Below the pieces are notes generated by a model. That model ran no database searches. It had not been told where the DNA came from and saw nothing but the letters and a program-made list of their open reading frames with translations. A DNA stretch of 64,000 bases from Lysobacterales bacterium (GTDB lineage: Bacteria > Pseudomonadota > Gammaproteobacteria > Xanthomonadales > SZUA-5). Positions 26,735 through 36,334 of this stretch are shown piece after piece (the first letter of the stretch is position 1; every line of letters begins with the position of its first letter). A program made the translations under genes and the position numbers. Where the stretch lies: NCBI GenBank assembly GCA_022844135.1, contig JALHMG010000017.1, positions 34,382 through 98,381 of the forward strand, given 5' to 3'.

Positions 26735-27615
26735 GCCGCGCAGCGCCCGGCTGGCGCAGCGAACCACGCCAACACATCGTCCCAGAGCGGCTGCGCGTTG
26801 CGCCGGAAGTAGCCCATATGACCGATGCTCTCCAACCCGAGCGAACGCGGGACGAGATCGACGGACTGTAGCGCTGCGTTGCGATAGCCGGCCATAAATG
26901 CATCGCGCGATGCCGGCGGCGCCCAGCGGTCGTCGATGGCATTTGCCGCGACGATCGGGGTGCGAACGCGATCGAACCGGCGCCTGACCCGTTCTGCAAT
27001 GGCCGGGTCGTCGAAAAAATAGCGCGGAAAACTGCACCAGCGCTTCCAGTCGCGATACACGCCATACGGCAAGTCCTCGCCCATCCCGAGCCGGCTCCAG
27101 GACAAAAAGCCGCTCCACGCCGTCATCAGCGGGGCCACAACGTGCCACAACAGGCGGACGCGCCATTGCTCGCTGCTCGGCATCCAGCCATGCCAGCCGG
27201 CACCGGTAGCGAAAGTATAAAAACGCGCCACGCGTTCGACATTGGGCAACAGGCCGAACGCGTGCCCACCGAAGGAGTGCCCGACCATGTACAGCGGCAA
27301 GCGCTCATCGGCCATCGCATCGACCGCCGCGGCGAGATCCTGATGCGCCCAGTCCAGGTAGTTCATGCGAAACCCACGCAGCGACGCCGGGCGCGACAGG
27401 CCGATGCCGCGATAATCCAGCGTCAGCGTGCTGAATCCGCGGCTCACCGCATGCTCAGCGAAGGCGCGATAGAACAACTGCGGCACGCCGGTGGCGCCTG
27501 CGACGACGATATGTCCACGCGGCGCGTCGGCGTCATAGCGCAGCGCCTGAATCTGGGTGCCATCGTAGGTGGTCAAAGCGACTGGCGTGGCGCCAGCGGG
27601 AAGCGGTGGTTTCAT
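26731..27615 (-). CDS. Alpha/beta hydrolase
   Basis: A 294-residue alpha/beta hydrolase with nucleophile elbow VGHSFGGHA (Ser near residue 106), TLDYRGIGLS before it, and a candidate catalytic His in ESIGHMGYF near the end. It resembles the YheT/predicted alpha-beta hydrolase group that cleaves esters or thioesters; the substrate is unknown. The ATG at 27615 overlaps the TetR stop, and its own stop overlaps the nitroreductase start, giving a fully overlapped three-gene operon. Confidence 0.85.
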   Translation of the reverse strand: MKPPLPAGATPVALTTYDGTQIQALRYDADAPRGHIVVAGATGVPQLFYRAFAEHAVSRGFSTLTLDYRGIGLSRPASLRGFRMNYLDWAHQDLAAAVDAMADERLPLYMVGHSFGGHAFGLLPNVERVARFYTFATGAGWHGWMPSSEQWRVRLLWHVVAPLMTAWSGFLSWSRLGMGEDLPYGVYRDWKRWCSFPRYFFDDPAIAERVRRRFDRVRTPIVAANAIDDRWAPPASRDAFMAGYRNAALQSVDLVPRSLGLESIGHMGYFRRNAQPLWDDVLAWFAAPAGRCAA

Positions 27616-28208
27616 CGCGGACTTCTCGGTTGAGCATCGATCAGCGCAATCAGCGCGGCGCTGGTGTCGCGCAGGGCATCGCTGCGGCCGGCAACGCGCG
27701 CCTGCAGCAATGCGCCTTCGTAGGCGGCGAGAATCAGCATGGCGATACGACTCGCCATCGCAGGTTCCACGCCATGGTTCTCGAGCGCGGCAGCGATGCG
27801 CGCGCGGATCGCGGCGAAACCCTCGGCGAGCGCGCTGCGAATCGCCACATCGTCGGGCGTCGATTCCAGCGCAATGGCCGCCAGCGGGCAGCCGCGCTCG
27901 TACGCGCTCGATCGCAGTTGCTTCTGCGCGCCGTCCATCCATGCGGCAAGCGCAACCGCCGGATCGGCGTGCTTTTCGAACAAGCGATCCAGACTGCTCA
28001 GCATGTTGTCGATCGCCACGCGCACAGCGACCGCTGCCAGTTCGGCCTTGCCACCCGGAAAGTGGTGATAGAGCACGCCTTTAGGCGCACCGGCGCTGGC
28101 CAGCAATTCGCTCAAGCCCACGCCGTGATAGCCGCGGCCACGCAGCGCATCGAGCATGGCGGCAATCAGGCGATCGCGGGTTTGCGGGGCAGCCACGTTT
28201 GGTTTCAT
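27612..28208 (-). CDS. TetR-family regulator (LmrA/YxaF-like)
   Basis: A 198-residue TetR protein. The N-terminal HTH is GVGLSELLASAGAPKGVLYH with HHFPGGK after it; the ligand domain contains ERGCPLAAIALE, the cysteine motif of the LmrA/YxaF-type C-terminal domain. It is the first gene of the hydrolase/nitroreductase operon and lies 14 nt from a perfect TAGACC-N4-GGTCTA palindrome, so autorepression relieved by an electrophile or aromatic ligand is likely. Confidence 0.88.
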   Translation of the reverse strand: MKPNVAAPQTRDRLIAAMLDALRGRGYHGVGLSELLASAGAPKGVLYHHFPGGKAELAAVAVRVAIDNMLSSLDRLFEKHADPAVALAAWMDGAQKQLRSSAYERGCPLAAIALESTPDDVAIRSALAEGFAAIRARIAAALENHGVEPAMASRIAMLILAAYEGALLQARVAGRSDALRDTSAALIALIDAQPRSPR

Positions 28209-28221
28209 GCCGAAGATTCTA

Positions 28222-28237
28222 TAGACCGGTCGGTCTA
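28222..28237. promoter_or_regulatory. TetR operator palindrome TAGACC-N4-GGTCTA
   Basis: The 16 bases TAGACCGGTCGGTCTA form a palindrome with a 4-bp centre, 14-29 bp upstream of the TetR start codon. It is the same form as the NemR box reported for E. coli nemRA and close to LmrA/YxaF boxes of Bacillus. With a TetR regulator and a flavin reductase next to it, it is a strong candidate autoregulatory operator. Confidence 0.8.
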
Positions 28238-28488
28238 GTGTCTACACAAGTAGCGATGCGGTTCGTTCGTCTTCGCACAGGCGCGTACGCGCCTTCGATG
28301 GCGCGCCATGGCGCTGAGCTTTTCCTCTGGCAGGCCGTTGATAAGCGGCTGGCGCGAACCATGCGTGGTCCGCACATTGTTCAAACACAGCGAGTCTGGA
28401 CTTGCGCCGGACTCGCAACCCTCATCGTGTCGCAATGCGCTCCAGAATACGTAGCGCCATGGTTGAACATATCGACGAGGCCCCACGC

Positions 28489-29130
28489 ATGTACCCCGAT
28501 GAGAAATTCGCGATCGGCAATCGCGACGAGATTCGCGCTTTTATCGAGCAGCACCCGTTCGCAACGTTGGTCGCCACCGACGCGGCCGGCGATTTTGCCG
28601 CGACACACATTCCGCTGCTCATCGAACAATGGGACGAACGCCTCGTGCTGCGGGGCCACCTGATGCGCGATACCGACCACTGGCGCGCGCTGCAGCACTC
28701 GCGGCGCGTGTTCGTTTCGTTTCTCGGTCCAGACGCGCCGATTCTCGGCAGTTGGCAACTGACGCCGCGATTCGGCGGCACCTGGAATTACCAGGCCGTA
28801 CATGTACGCGGCACGGTTGAGGGTCGCGATACGACGACACTGCTGGCGCACCTGGAGCAGCTGAAGAACCGTTTCGAAACCAGTCCGGACCACGGCTTCC
28901 AAAGCTTGCCGCGCGATTACATCGATGCGCTGACACCGCGCATCGAGTGCATCGACATCCTGGTGGCCGATCTCAAGTGCATTTTTAAGCTCAGCCAGAA
29001 CCGGCGCATTGAGGAGTTCGACCGCACCTTGGAAAACCTTCAAAACGCCGGCGGCAAATCGGCGCTCGTCGCCGCCGAGATGCGAGCGCGACGGCAGGCG
29101 TTCTACCCGCAGGCATTGGCCGCCGGCTGA
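28489..29130 (+). CDS. PaiB-like FMN-binding regulator
   Basis: A 213-residue protein of the PaiB/FMN-binding split-barrel family: MYPDEKFAIGNRDEIRAFIE at the N-terminus, FATLVATDA, and NYQAVHVRGTVEG later. PaiB is called a negative transcriptional regulator in Bacillus, but homologues are also flavin-binding enzymes. I chose the ATG at 28489 because family members start MY-P and GAGG lies about 10 nt upstream; ATGs at 28402 and 28459 are in frame. The 280-bp gap to the divergent TetR gene carries the operator and no other gene. Confidence 0.85.
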   Translation: MYPDEKFAIGNRDEIRAFIEQHPFATLVATDAAGDFAATHIPLLIEQWDERLVLRGHLMRDTDHWRALQHSRRVFVSFLGPDAPILGSWQLTPRFGGTWNYQAVHVRGTVEGRDTTTLLAHLEQLKNRFETSPDHGFQSLPRDYIDALTPRIECIDILVADLKCIFKLSQNRRIEEFDRTLENLQNAGGKSALVAAEMRARRQAFYPQALAAG

Positions 29131-29328
29131 AGACAGCCGTTCGGTTCGATGAACTCGCCGCGCAAAACATGCCTGCAGCCACTGGGCGATGCCGAAGGCC
29201 TCGAATGCAGCGCGACTTATCGTCTGGTCGATATCATCGAGCACGGGTACTGCACTGGTCGCCGGCTCAATGCTGACGACTCGTGCAGCCCCAACCCGTC
29301 GAATCCCTCTTTCCCGGTTGTTTTCGCC

Positions 29329-31554
29329 ATGCGCCCCACCCTTTTTGCGCTGATTGTGCTTGCGCTCCTGGCCTCCAGTCCGCTGACAACGCGCGCAGCC
29401 GAGTCCAGCGGCAAGCCGTCCTGTATCGGTCTCGTGCTGGGCGGCGGCGGCGCGCGCGGCGCGGCGCATATCGGCGTGCTCAAGGTGCTGGAACGCGAAC
29501 GCGTGCCGATATGCCGCATCGCTGGAACGAGCATGGGCGCGATCGTCGGCGGACTGTACGCCTCGGGCTACTCGGCAGACGAGATCGAAGCCATCCTGAG
29601 CGCTGTGGACTGGAAAGACGTGCTCGACGACGACCCACCGCGCATCGACTTTCCGATGCGCCGCAAAAACGACACCTTGCGCTACCTGCTCGGTTTCAAG
29701 TTCGGGCTGCGCGACGGCCAGATCCAATTGCCGCGCGGCGTCATCCAGGGCCAGAAATTGCTGACGCTGCTGCGGCGCCTGACGCTGCATACCTGGCGCA
29801 GCGATTCCTTCGACGAGCTGGCGATTCCATTTCGCGCTGTCGCCACCGACATCGCCAGCGGCGAAGCCGTGGTTTTCGATCGCGGCGATCTGGCGCTGGC
29901 GATTCGCGGCAGCATGTCGGTGCCCGGAGCGTTCGCGCCGCTGCGCATCGACGGCCGTCTGCTGGTCGATGGCGGCATCGTCAACAACGTGCCGGTGGAT
30001 ATCGTCAAGGCGATGGGCGCCGATCGCGTGATCGTTGTCGATGTCGGTGCGCCGCTGCTCGAAGACAGCCAGCTGAATTCGCCGTTCGCGATCACGATGC
30101 AGATGCTGGACGTGCTGATGAAGCAACGCACCGCGCAAGTGATGGCGGCGATGGACCCGTCCGATATCAAAATCGTACCGGAGCTTGGCGACATCAGCAG
30201 CGCATCTTTCGATCGCGCACTGGAAACGATCGCGCCCGGCGAAGCGGCGGCGATGCGCGTCCAATCCAGGCTGCGTGAGCTGGCCCTCGGCGAACAGGCG
30301 TGGGCGTCTTACCTCCAATCTCGCCAGCGCCCGATCTTCGACGCACCGCTGGTGGCGTTCCTGGACGTCGTCACCCGGCGCAGCAAGACCGCCGGATACG
30401 TGGCTCGCGAGCTGGAGGGCTTCGAGGGCGAGCCGCTGGACGCCCTGGCCCTGGAGCAGCGCGTCAACTCAGTTTATGGCCAGGGGAACTACGAGCGCAT
30501 TGCGTGGCGGCTGGTCGAGCGCGATGGCGAGACCGGCGTTGAAGTTACGCCCGTGGACAAAGGCTGGGGGCCGAATTTTCTCACCTTCGGCTTGCAGCTC
30601 AGCGACGATTTCGAGGGCCGCAACGATTACCAGCTCGGCGTCGAGTACACCATGACCGGGCTCAATCGCTGGGGCGGCGAGTGGCGCACGCGCGCGGAAA
30701 TCGGTCGACTCACCGGACTGCGCACGGAGTTCTTCCAACCGTATGGCGATCGCGGCCAGTTCTTCGCCTACCCGTACCTCGAATATCGAGCCTTCGATCA
30801 GGACATTCGCGTCCTCGACGCTGTGCTCGCCGACTACCGCGTGCGCCGTGCGGCGATCGGTTTCGATCTGGGCTGGGAGCCAACGCTCACCACGCGTCTG
30901 TACGCGGGCCTGTTCCGTTCTAACGGCGAGGCCAGCCGCCGGATCGGCTCGCCGGACGCCATCGCCGAGCTCAGCGAACCGAGCGGCGGCATGCGCCTTG
31001 GTTTCACGCGCGATACGCTGGACAACGCCAATTTCCCGGCCAGCGGCGGGCGCCTCGACGCGCTCGTATTGGCGACCCGCGGCGTCCTGGGCGCCAACGA
31101 CGCAGGCGAGGTTTTCGACGTGAGCTGGGACCACGCCACGAATTTCGGCGCGAACCGCTTGCTGCTCGGCACACGCCTGCACACCACCTGGGGATCGCCC
31201 TCGCAATTCGACAGCAGCGCCAATCTCGGCGGTTTCACCAATCTCTCGGGATTCGCCGAGCGCGAATTGCTCGGCGCGCACGCGGCGATCCTGCGCACCG
31301 TCTATTACCGACGATTGGGCGATGAAGGCCAGCTGTTTTCGGTGCCTGCCTACATCGGTGCCAGCCTGGAAACGGGCAACGTTTTCCCGCGCCGCGACGA
31401 TCTGCTGGATCTACAAGACCTGGTTTTGGGCGGCAGCCTGTTCATCGGCATCGACTCGCCTTTTGGGCCGATTTTCTTCGGCTACGGGCACAACGACAGC
31501 GGCAACGGGTCCTTGTACCTGACCTTCGGCTCGCTGCTGCGGCCGCGGTTGTAG
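29329..31554 (+). CDS. Patatin-like phospholipase with POTRA/beta-barrel C-terminus (type Vd-like)
   Basis: A 741-residue secreted protein: signal peptide (residues 1-24), patatin domain with oxyanion loop LGGGGARGAAHIG (36-48), nucleophile GTSMG (Ser68) and catalytic VDGGIVNN (Asp214), then a POTRA-like region (about 345-420) and a C-terminal half of amphipathic strands ending in LYLTFGSLLRPRL as in Omp85-type 16-strand barrels. This is the layout of PlpD, the type Vd secretion prototype, in which the barrel exports the lipase domain. The catalytic dyad is intact. ATG at 29329 is chosen because it starts the signal peptide; an ATG at 29149 is in frame. Confidence 0.9.
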   Translation: MRPTLFALIVLALLASSPLTTRAAESSGKPSCIGLVLGGGGARGAAHIGVLKVLERERVPICRIAGTSMGAIVGGLYASGYSADEIEAILSAVDWKDVLDDDPPRIDFPMRRKNDTLRYLLGFKFGLRDGQIQLPRGVIQGQKLLTLLRRLTLHTWRSDSFDELAIPFRAVATDIASGEAVVFDRGDLALAIRGSMSVPGAFAPLRIDGRLLVDGGIVNNVPVDIVKAMGADRVIVVDVGAPLLEDSQLNSPFAITMQMLDVLMKQRTAQVMAAMDPSDIKIVPELGDISSASFDRALETIAPGEAAAMRVQSRLRELALGEQAWASYLQSRQRPIFDAPLVAFLDVVTRRSKTAGYVARELEGFEGEPLDALALEQRVNSVYGQGNYERIAWRLVERDGETGVEVTPVDKGWGPNFLTFGLQLSDDFEGRNDYQLGVEYTMTGLNRWGGEWRTRAEIGRLTGLRTEFFQPYGDRGQFFAYPYLEYRAFDQDIRVLDAVLADYRVRRAAIGFDLGWEPTLTTRLYAGLFRSNGEASRRIGSPDAIAELSEPSGGMRLGFTRDTLDNANFPASGGRLDALVLATRGVLGANDAGEVFDVSWDHATNFGANRLLLGTRLHTTWGSPSQFDSSANLGGFTNLSGFAERELLGAHAAILRTVYYRRLGDEGQLFSVPAYIGASLETGNVFPRRDDLLDLQDLVLGGSLFIGIDSPFGPIFFGYGHNDSGNGSLYLTFGSLLRPRL

Positions 31555-31635
31555 GAGGCGCGTTGCGTCGACTCGCGAATAAATCGTGCCGCTTCGGTAA
31601 CCTAGGCTATTGCCCTCTCTCCAACGGAACCCTGC

Positions 31636-34242
31636 ATGCGCTATCGCACGGGCGACATCGAATTCGACGCCGCCACCGCGACCATCCACGGCCCGCGCGG
31701 TGCGGTGCCGTTGCGCAAGCAAGTGGCGCAAACGCTGCTGGTGCTGCTGACGCGCGCGCCGGCCCTGGTATCGACCGACGAGTTGCTCGATGCGGTGTGG
31801 GGGCGTCATGCGATATCGCCGAGCGCGGTGCCGCAGGCGATTCGCGAGTTGCGTCGCCTGCTTGGGGACCAAGCGCAGGAATCCACGTACATCGAAACGC
31901 GCCATCGCCAGGGTTATCGCTGGTTACCGCCGGTCGAGGCGATCGCTGTCGCCGTCTCGGAGACGCCGACTATCACATCTGCGACGGATACCGAAGCGGC
32001 ATCCGAGCCTGTGGAACCGTTGGCACCGCAGCCATCCCCGCCCGCCATCGCCAACGCGCCCGCGCTGGCGCGCTGGATCGTCCCCGCGCTGCTGGCGGCA
32101 GTGGTACTGCAAGCGCTGGTGTTCTGGTTCTTTCGCGACACCTGGTGGCCGCAGCCAGCGGATGCCTTCGCTTACACCAGCGATCCGGCCTACCGCGCCG
32201 CGCACACCGCCTTCGATGAGTTTCGCATCCCCACTGCAGACCAGGCGCTCGCCGGACTGGTACCAGACGAAGTCGCTACCCAGCTGCTGCGCGCCCGGAT
32301 CGCGATACTGCGCGGCGATGGCGATGGCATGGATTCGGCGCTCGCGGCCGCGCGTCGGCAGCTCGACGACAGCGATCGCCCGGGCCGACTGTGGGTCGAT
32401 GCGATTGCCGCGCAAGCTGCCGGTCGCGATATCGAAGCATGGTCGCATCTCGATCCGCTGCTGGCGCTGCGACCGCAAGATGTCGACTTGAAACTACTCG
32501 CCTGGGACCTGCGCCGCAAAATTCCCGCGGCGCGCGTTCACGCGCTGATGGCGAACTTCGAATCTCTTCGCGACATTCCGGCGTCGCGGCGTCTGTTACT
32601 GGCCGCGCAGATCGCCGGCATCCGCCGCGATGGCGCCATGCAGCGCGAGCATGCCCAGCGCCTGTTGACCGAGTTTGGCACCACCAACCCGGCGATGGCA
32701 GCGCTGGCGAGCGCCGAGCTGGCGAGCGCAGCCGAGTTGCTGCGCGATGCGCCGAGTGCGATGTCGCTGGCGTCCAGCGCAAGCGAATCCTTGCAGGCGC
32801 TCGGGCTCGCCCGCCCCGCCGTTCGCGCGCTGCGCGACGCAGTATGGAACGCACGCGTGCAGGACCAGATCGATCTTGCCGAGCAACACCTGGCGCGCAT
32901 GCAGCAATTGCTCGACGGCCGCCGCGACCCGATCGGCGTCATCACCATGCGCCACTTGCGGGCGCAACTCTTCGCCGCCCGCGGCGACCACACCGCTGCC
33001 ATCGATGCCTTCACGCAACTGGCCGCCGACTACGAAGCCATCGGCGACGGCGGCGGCGCGGCCAACGCGCTCAATTCCACGGTTGAACCGCGCTACCTGC
33101 TCGGCCGCAACAGCGAAGTGCCGGCGGTGATCGAGCGCGCACTGCAGCTGGCGAGCCGCGCCCAGGCGCTATCGACGGTGGGATTTCTGCACGGCTCGCT
33201 GGGAAATCACTACGTGCGCAGCGGCGACTTGCAGCGTGGGCACGACCAATTGATGCGCGCGCTGGAGAGTTTTCGCGCCAGCGGCGAAAAACGCGCCGAG
33301 GCAGCGGCTTTGGGTAACTTGAGCGAAGTCGCCGCGATGCGCGGACGTATGGACGAAGCGGCGCAATATAGCGAGCAGGCGGTGGCCCTGGAGAGGGCGC
33401 AGAACAGTCCTTCCGGCGCAGCCTATGCGCAGTCGCGTTTGGCGCGGGTGCATGCCGCTCGCGGCGATTTGGTCAAGGCGATCGATGTCGCCGCGCAGTC
33501 TGCAGAGGGCTTCAAGCGCGTCGGTAACGGCAAAGAGGAAGCCATGACACGCGCGACGCTGGGCCTTCTGCAGTTGCAGTTCGCCGATCTCGCAGGGGCA
33601 CGCGCGCAGCTGGTCGACATCCAGGGTTTGCGTGATGCCGGACCTCTGGCGCAGGCTGCAGAAGCCGGTCTGGCCGGCGCCATCGCCTTCACCAGCGGCG
33701 AATTCCCGAATGCGCGGACGCTCTTCGATGCACAGGCGCAGGCCTTGCAGAACGCCGAGGAGATGATCTCCGCCCGCCAGGCGCAGCTCGACGCGCTGCG
33801 CACGCGCCTGGCGTTGAACGAGCGCGTGGCGGTCGAGGAAGAGCTGCGCGAACTGCTCAAGCGCCCGGAAACCGCACAATCGCAAGCGCTCAAGCGCGAC
33901 GCACAACTGCTATTGGCGCAAACGCTGCTCGTTCAGGGCCGACGCGACGAGGCCGAAACCGAGCTCAGCGCCGTCGATAACATTCTCGCCCAGGCACCCG
34001 ATGCCGAAGATGCGCTGCGCGTGGTGCTCCTGCGCGCCAGCCTCGATCGAAACCAGAACGCGCGCCGCGAACGCCTGCAATGGGCCGCCGCGCAAGCGCA
34101 GGCGAAAGGGCTGCGACTGCTCGCACTGCAAGCGCAGGGCGAACTCGCACACAACGATGGCGCCGAAGCGATGCGCGCCTGGCAGCTGGCGGTGGCGCGG
34201 GTGCAGGCTGCGGGACTCACCAAGCTCGTTCCGCTGCGATAG
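31636..34242 (+). CDS. CadC/ToxR-like transmembrane transcription factor with TPR-type sensor
   Basis: An 868-residue one-component regulator. Residues 1-97 are an OmpR/PhoB-type winged helix (LVSTDELLDAVWGRHAISPS, then YIETRHRQGYRWLPP). A Pro/Ala/Thr linker leads to one transmembrane helix at 147-167. The rest, about 700 residues, is helical repeats of TPR type (for example QSRLARVHAARGDLVKAIDV and GNLSEVAAMRGRMDEAAQYS), placing the sensor in the periplasm. Such proteins bind DNA from the membrane. The target is unknown; the patatin gene 81 bp upstream in the same direction is a candidate partner. Confidence 0.88.
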   Translation: MRYRTGDIEFDAATATIHGPRGAVPLRKQVAQTLLVLLTRAPALVSTDELLDAVWGRHAISPSAVPQAIRELRRLLGDQAQESTYIETRHRQGYRWLPPVEAIAVAVSETPTITSATDTEAASEPVEPLAPQPSPPAIANAPALARWIVPALLAAVVLQALVFWFFRDTWWPQPADAFAYTSDPAYRAAHTAFDEFRIPTADQALAGLVPDEVATQLLRARIAILRGDGDGMDSALAAARRQLDDSDRPGRLWVDAIAAQAAGRDIEAWSHLDPLLALRPQDVDLKLLAWDLRRKIPAARVHALMANFESLRDIPASRRLLLAAQIAGIRRDGAMQREHAQRLLTEFGTTNPAMAALASAELASAAELLRDAPSAMSLASSASESLQALGLARPAVRALRDAVWNARVQDQIDLAEQHLARMQQLLDGRRDPIGVITMRHLRAQLFAARGDHTAAIDAFTQLAADYEAIGDGGGAANALNSTVEPRYLLGRNSEVPAVIERALQLASRAQALSTVGFLHGSLGNHYVRSGDLQRGHDQLMRALESFRASGEKRAEAAALGNLSEVAAMRGRMDEAAQYSEQAVALERAQNSPSGAAYAQSRLARVHAARGDLVKAIDVAAQSAEGFKRVGNGKEEAMTRATLGLLQLQFADLAGARAQLVDIQGLRDAGPLAQAAEAGLAGAIAFTSGEFPNARTLFDAQAQALQNAEEMISARQAQLDALRTRLALNERVAVEEELRELLKRPETAQSQALKRDAQLLLAQTLLVQGRRDEAETELSAVDNILAQAPDAEDALRVVLLRASLDRNQNARRERLQWAAAQAQAKGLRLLALQAQGELAHNDGAEAMRAWQLAVARVQAAGLTKLVPLR

Positions 34243-34339
34243 CGTGTCCAACACGCTGATTTCATAGAAATATCAACACTCGCTCAAGGCTTTGCGAGGA
34301 CTTCGGCCGCGCCTCGCTCCTAGGCTGGCGTCGCCATCC

Positions 34340-34593
34340 CTAGCCCGCATATTTCATGAGGTCGCGATGAAATGGCTTGATTTCGTTGTTACAGCGTGGA
34401 AATCATCGAGTTGGTCGTACTGACAGAGTGTTCGCTGCCATTTCCTCGCTAACACGGCCCTCGCTCGTTCTTTGCGCCGGACTCTTCGTTGCTCGTCGTC
34501 CCAATGGAACAACCATTCCTCCTCCTCGCGCCTCGATTCCGGCGCAAAGCCCTTCGCGATCTTCCGCGTTCCCTCATGAAATATGCGGGCTAG
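34340..34593. mobile_element. MITE-like element with 21-bp perfect terminal inverted repeats
   Basis: A 254-bp unit bounded by a 21-bp perfect inverted repeat (34340-34360 against 34573-34593; ends CTAGCCCGC). It carries no transposase. Parts of it recur at 11354-11391 and 63883-63918, so it belongs to a dispersed family. I see no clear target duplication. It lies between the CadC-like gene and the next small gene and fills most of that 361-bp gap. Confidence 0.75.
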
Positions 34594-34603
34594 GAGCCGC
34601 CCA

Positions 34604-35092
34604 ATGAGCCAGCCGCTGTTTGTGATGCAGAACCCCGGCGAGTTGCCGGTGCCGAAGTTCATTCAGTTCATCATGTACGCGGTCTTCAGTTTGCCGCTGA
34701 TCGTCATTCCGATAACGCTGAGCGAAGTGCCCGAATCGCCCTGGTTGCTACTGGTCTATGTCGCGGCCTGTTTTCCCTTGGCGCTGATGTGGGGACTGAA
34801 GCGGTTGATGGGACGCTATGCGGTGGCGGTGCATGAAGATGGCCGGCTCGTGGTCACGCTGCCGTTCAAATCGCAGACGTTCGCGGCTGGCGCGCTGCAG
34901 CGTGTCGCCTTCAACACGGTGCGCGCGCAGGTGGGCGGGACGGTGCAGAGCCGCACCTGGGTGCAATTGATCGGCGCTGGCGACACTTTGCTCACCCAGT
35001 TCGCCTCAACGGCGTTCAGCGGCGAGCAAATCCAGGACTTGATGCAGGCGCTGCGCCGGGTCAATCCGCAACTGCCCATCGACCGAGGCTGA
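34604..35092 (+). CDS. Hypothetical protein with two transmembrane segments
   Basis: A 162-residue protein with hydrophobic segments at about residues 28-48 and 52-72, then a soluble C-terminal part resembling small PH-like or DUF2244-type membrane proteins, though not closely enough to name. ATG at 34604 (MSQPLF) is preferred over one at 34583 that lies at the edge of the MITE-like element. GGAG lies about 10 nt upstream. It is followed 4 nt later by a truncated secreted-protein gene. Confidence 0.65.
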   Translation: MSQPLFVMQNPGELPVPKFIQFIMYAVFSLPLIVIPITLSEVPESPWLLLVYVAACFPLALMWGLKRLMGRYAVAVHEDGRLVVTLPFKSQTFAAGALQRVAFNTVRAQVGGTVQSRTWVQLIGAGDTLLTQFASTAFSGEQIQDLMQALRRVNPQLPIDRG

Positions 35093-35096
35093 GGCC

Positions 35097-35510
35097 ATGA
35101 AGTGTTCTGCTTGGCTGCGATTTTTGCGTGGTGGCGCGGTGTTGTCGTTGTGTCTGTCGGCAGCGGCTGCCAGCGCCGCAACATCGACACCGTTGTCGAA
35201 TATCGAAGACCCCTTGATCTGGGGCACGTCCGCCAACGAGCCCGCATTTAACTGCGCGATCTCAGGATCCGGTCTGGTGGTCGGGTTCGAGAGCGCTGCG
35301 GTGAATCTGGTGGCTGGCGATCGCAACGGGCGGTCGGATGCATTTGTCGGTGCGGCCGGCGTACTGCAACGTATCAGCGGACGCGTCGGCGGCAGCGAAG
35401 GCCGGCGCAATGCGCATTTGCGAACCAAGGACGGTTCGCACACGGATCGAGCGCGCAAGTGGCTTATCTGCGATGAGCGAGTCCGTAGCTGCCTCGGACT
35501 CGAAACTTGA
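35097..35510 (+). pseudogene. Truncated secreted WD40-like/PD40 repeat protein
   Basis: The frame starts with a good signal peptide (residues 1-28) and then one repeat, NCAISGSGLVVGFESAAVNL followed by VAGDRNGRSDAFV. This matches the repeat unit of large secreted TolB-like/PD40 proteins (A-IS-DG--V-F-S-A-NLV-GD-NG--D-FV). After residue 90 the sequence is no longer family-like and ends early. Real relatives have several such repeats, so this is the N-terminal remnant of a longer gene. Confidence 0.55.
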
Positions 35511-35572
35511 GAAATGCGCAGGAAGCACGTTCTTCAACAGCCTTTTAGATCGATTGACGAAGGAGCCGGACC

Positions 35573-36334
35573 ATGCACAGAAAATCGCGCACCCGAATCG
35601 CGCTGATCACATCACTGGTGCTCGCTTGTGTCGCCTGCGGCAACGAGGTCTCAGTGCAATCGGCCGCCGACCCCAACGCCCCGCCCGCTCCAAGCACCAA
35701 GGGCATCCCCGATGACGCTACGGTGCTCAACGAAATGCGTGGCCGCATCAACGGGGCGGACTCGATCGAACTCAGCGATGGCGCAGGCGAGATCGTCTGG
35801 TCCGGTCGCGACCTGACCTGGTACTACCAGCGCGGCTACATCGTGAAACGACCGGCAAACATCGAAGGATTCGACGACGCAACACTGGAAGTTGGCGGCT
35901 TGAGTCTGTGGGTGTTCGACGGCAACGGCTGGCGCTACCAACGCGACCTCGTGACCTGGAACACCTACGAAGGCATCCCCGATCCCGACAGCGACGATTT
36001 GCTAGAGATTCTGCAGAGTGCGAAGCTCAACTACATGCCCTCTGGCCTGGGCGGTTTGCCGCAGAATTTCCGCATGGCCGAGCCGCCCAACTTCGAATGG
36101 CACAATGCAACCTCCGTGTCCTTCAATTATCTGGTTGACGCGCCGCATATCGATTGGCCCAGCCAGTCGCTGCGCCAGGCCACGCTGACGCTGCGCACGC
36201 GCGTCTATCGCGACAGCGTCGATGCGCCGTGGCGCAATCCCCTGCAACCCGAGCTGATCGATGCCAAGGTGCATTCGAGCGAACAGAAAACGCCAGCGGA
36301 GTTGAGTGCTGCAGCAGCGAGTGTGGCGAACTGA
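35573..36334 (+). CDS. Hypothetical lipoprotein
   Basis: A 253-residue protein with a lipoprotein signal: a hydrophobic stretch ending ALITSLVLACVACG, lipobox at about residues 19-22. The mature part is soluble, tryptophan-rich in the middle (WSGRDLTWYYQRGY, LWVFDGNGWRYQRDL). I recognise no family. Start ATG at 35573 follows GAAGGAG about 9 nt upstream. It probably sits in the outer membrane facing the periplasm. Confidence 0.75.
   Translation: MHRKSRTRIALITSLVLACVACGNEVSVQSAADPNAPPAPSTKGIPDDATVLNEMRGRINGADSIELSDGAGEIVWSGRDLTWYYQRGYIVKRPANIEGFDDATLEVGGLSLWVFDGNGWRYQRDLVTWNTYEGIPDPDSDDLLEILQSAKLNYMPSGLGGLPQNFRMAEPPNFEWHNATSVSFNYLVDAPHIDWPSQSLRQATLTLRTRVYRDSVDAPWRNPLQPELIDAKVHSSEQKTPAELSAAAASVAN

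Noticed and set aside
28381..30318. 645-codon minus-strand frame opposite PaiB and patatin genes
   Set aside because: It spans two opposite genes with clear motifs and has shadow composition.
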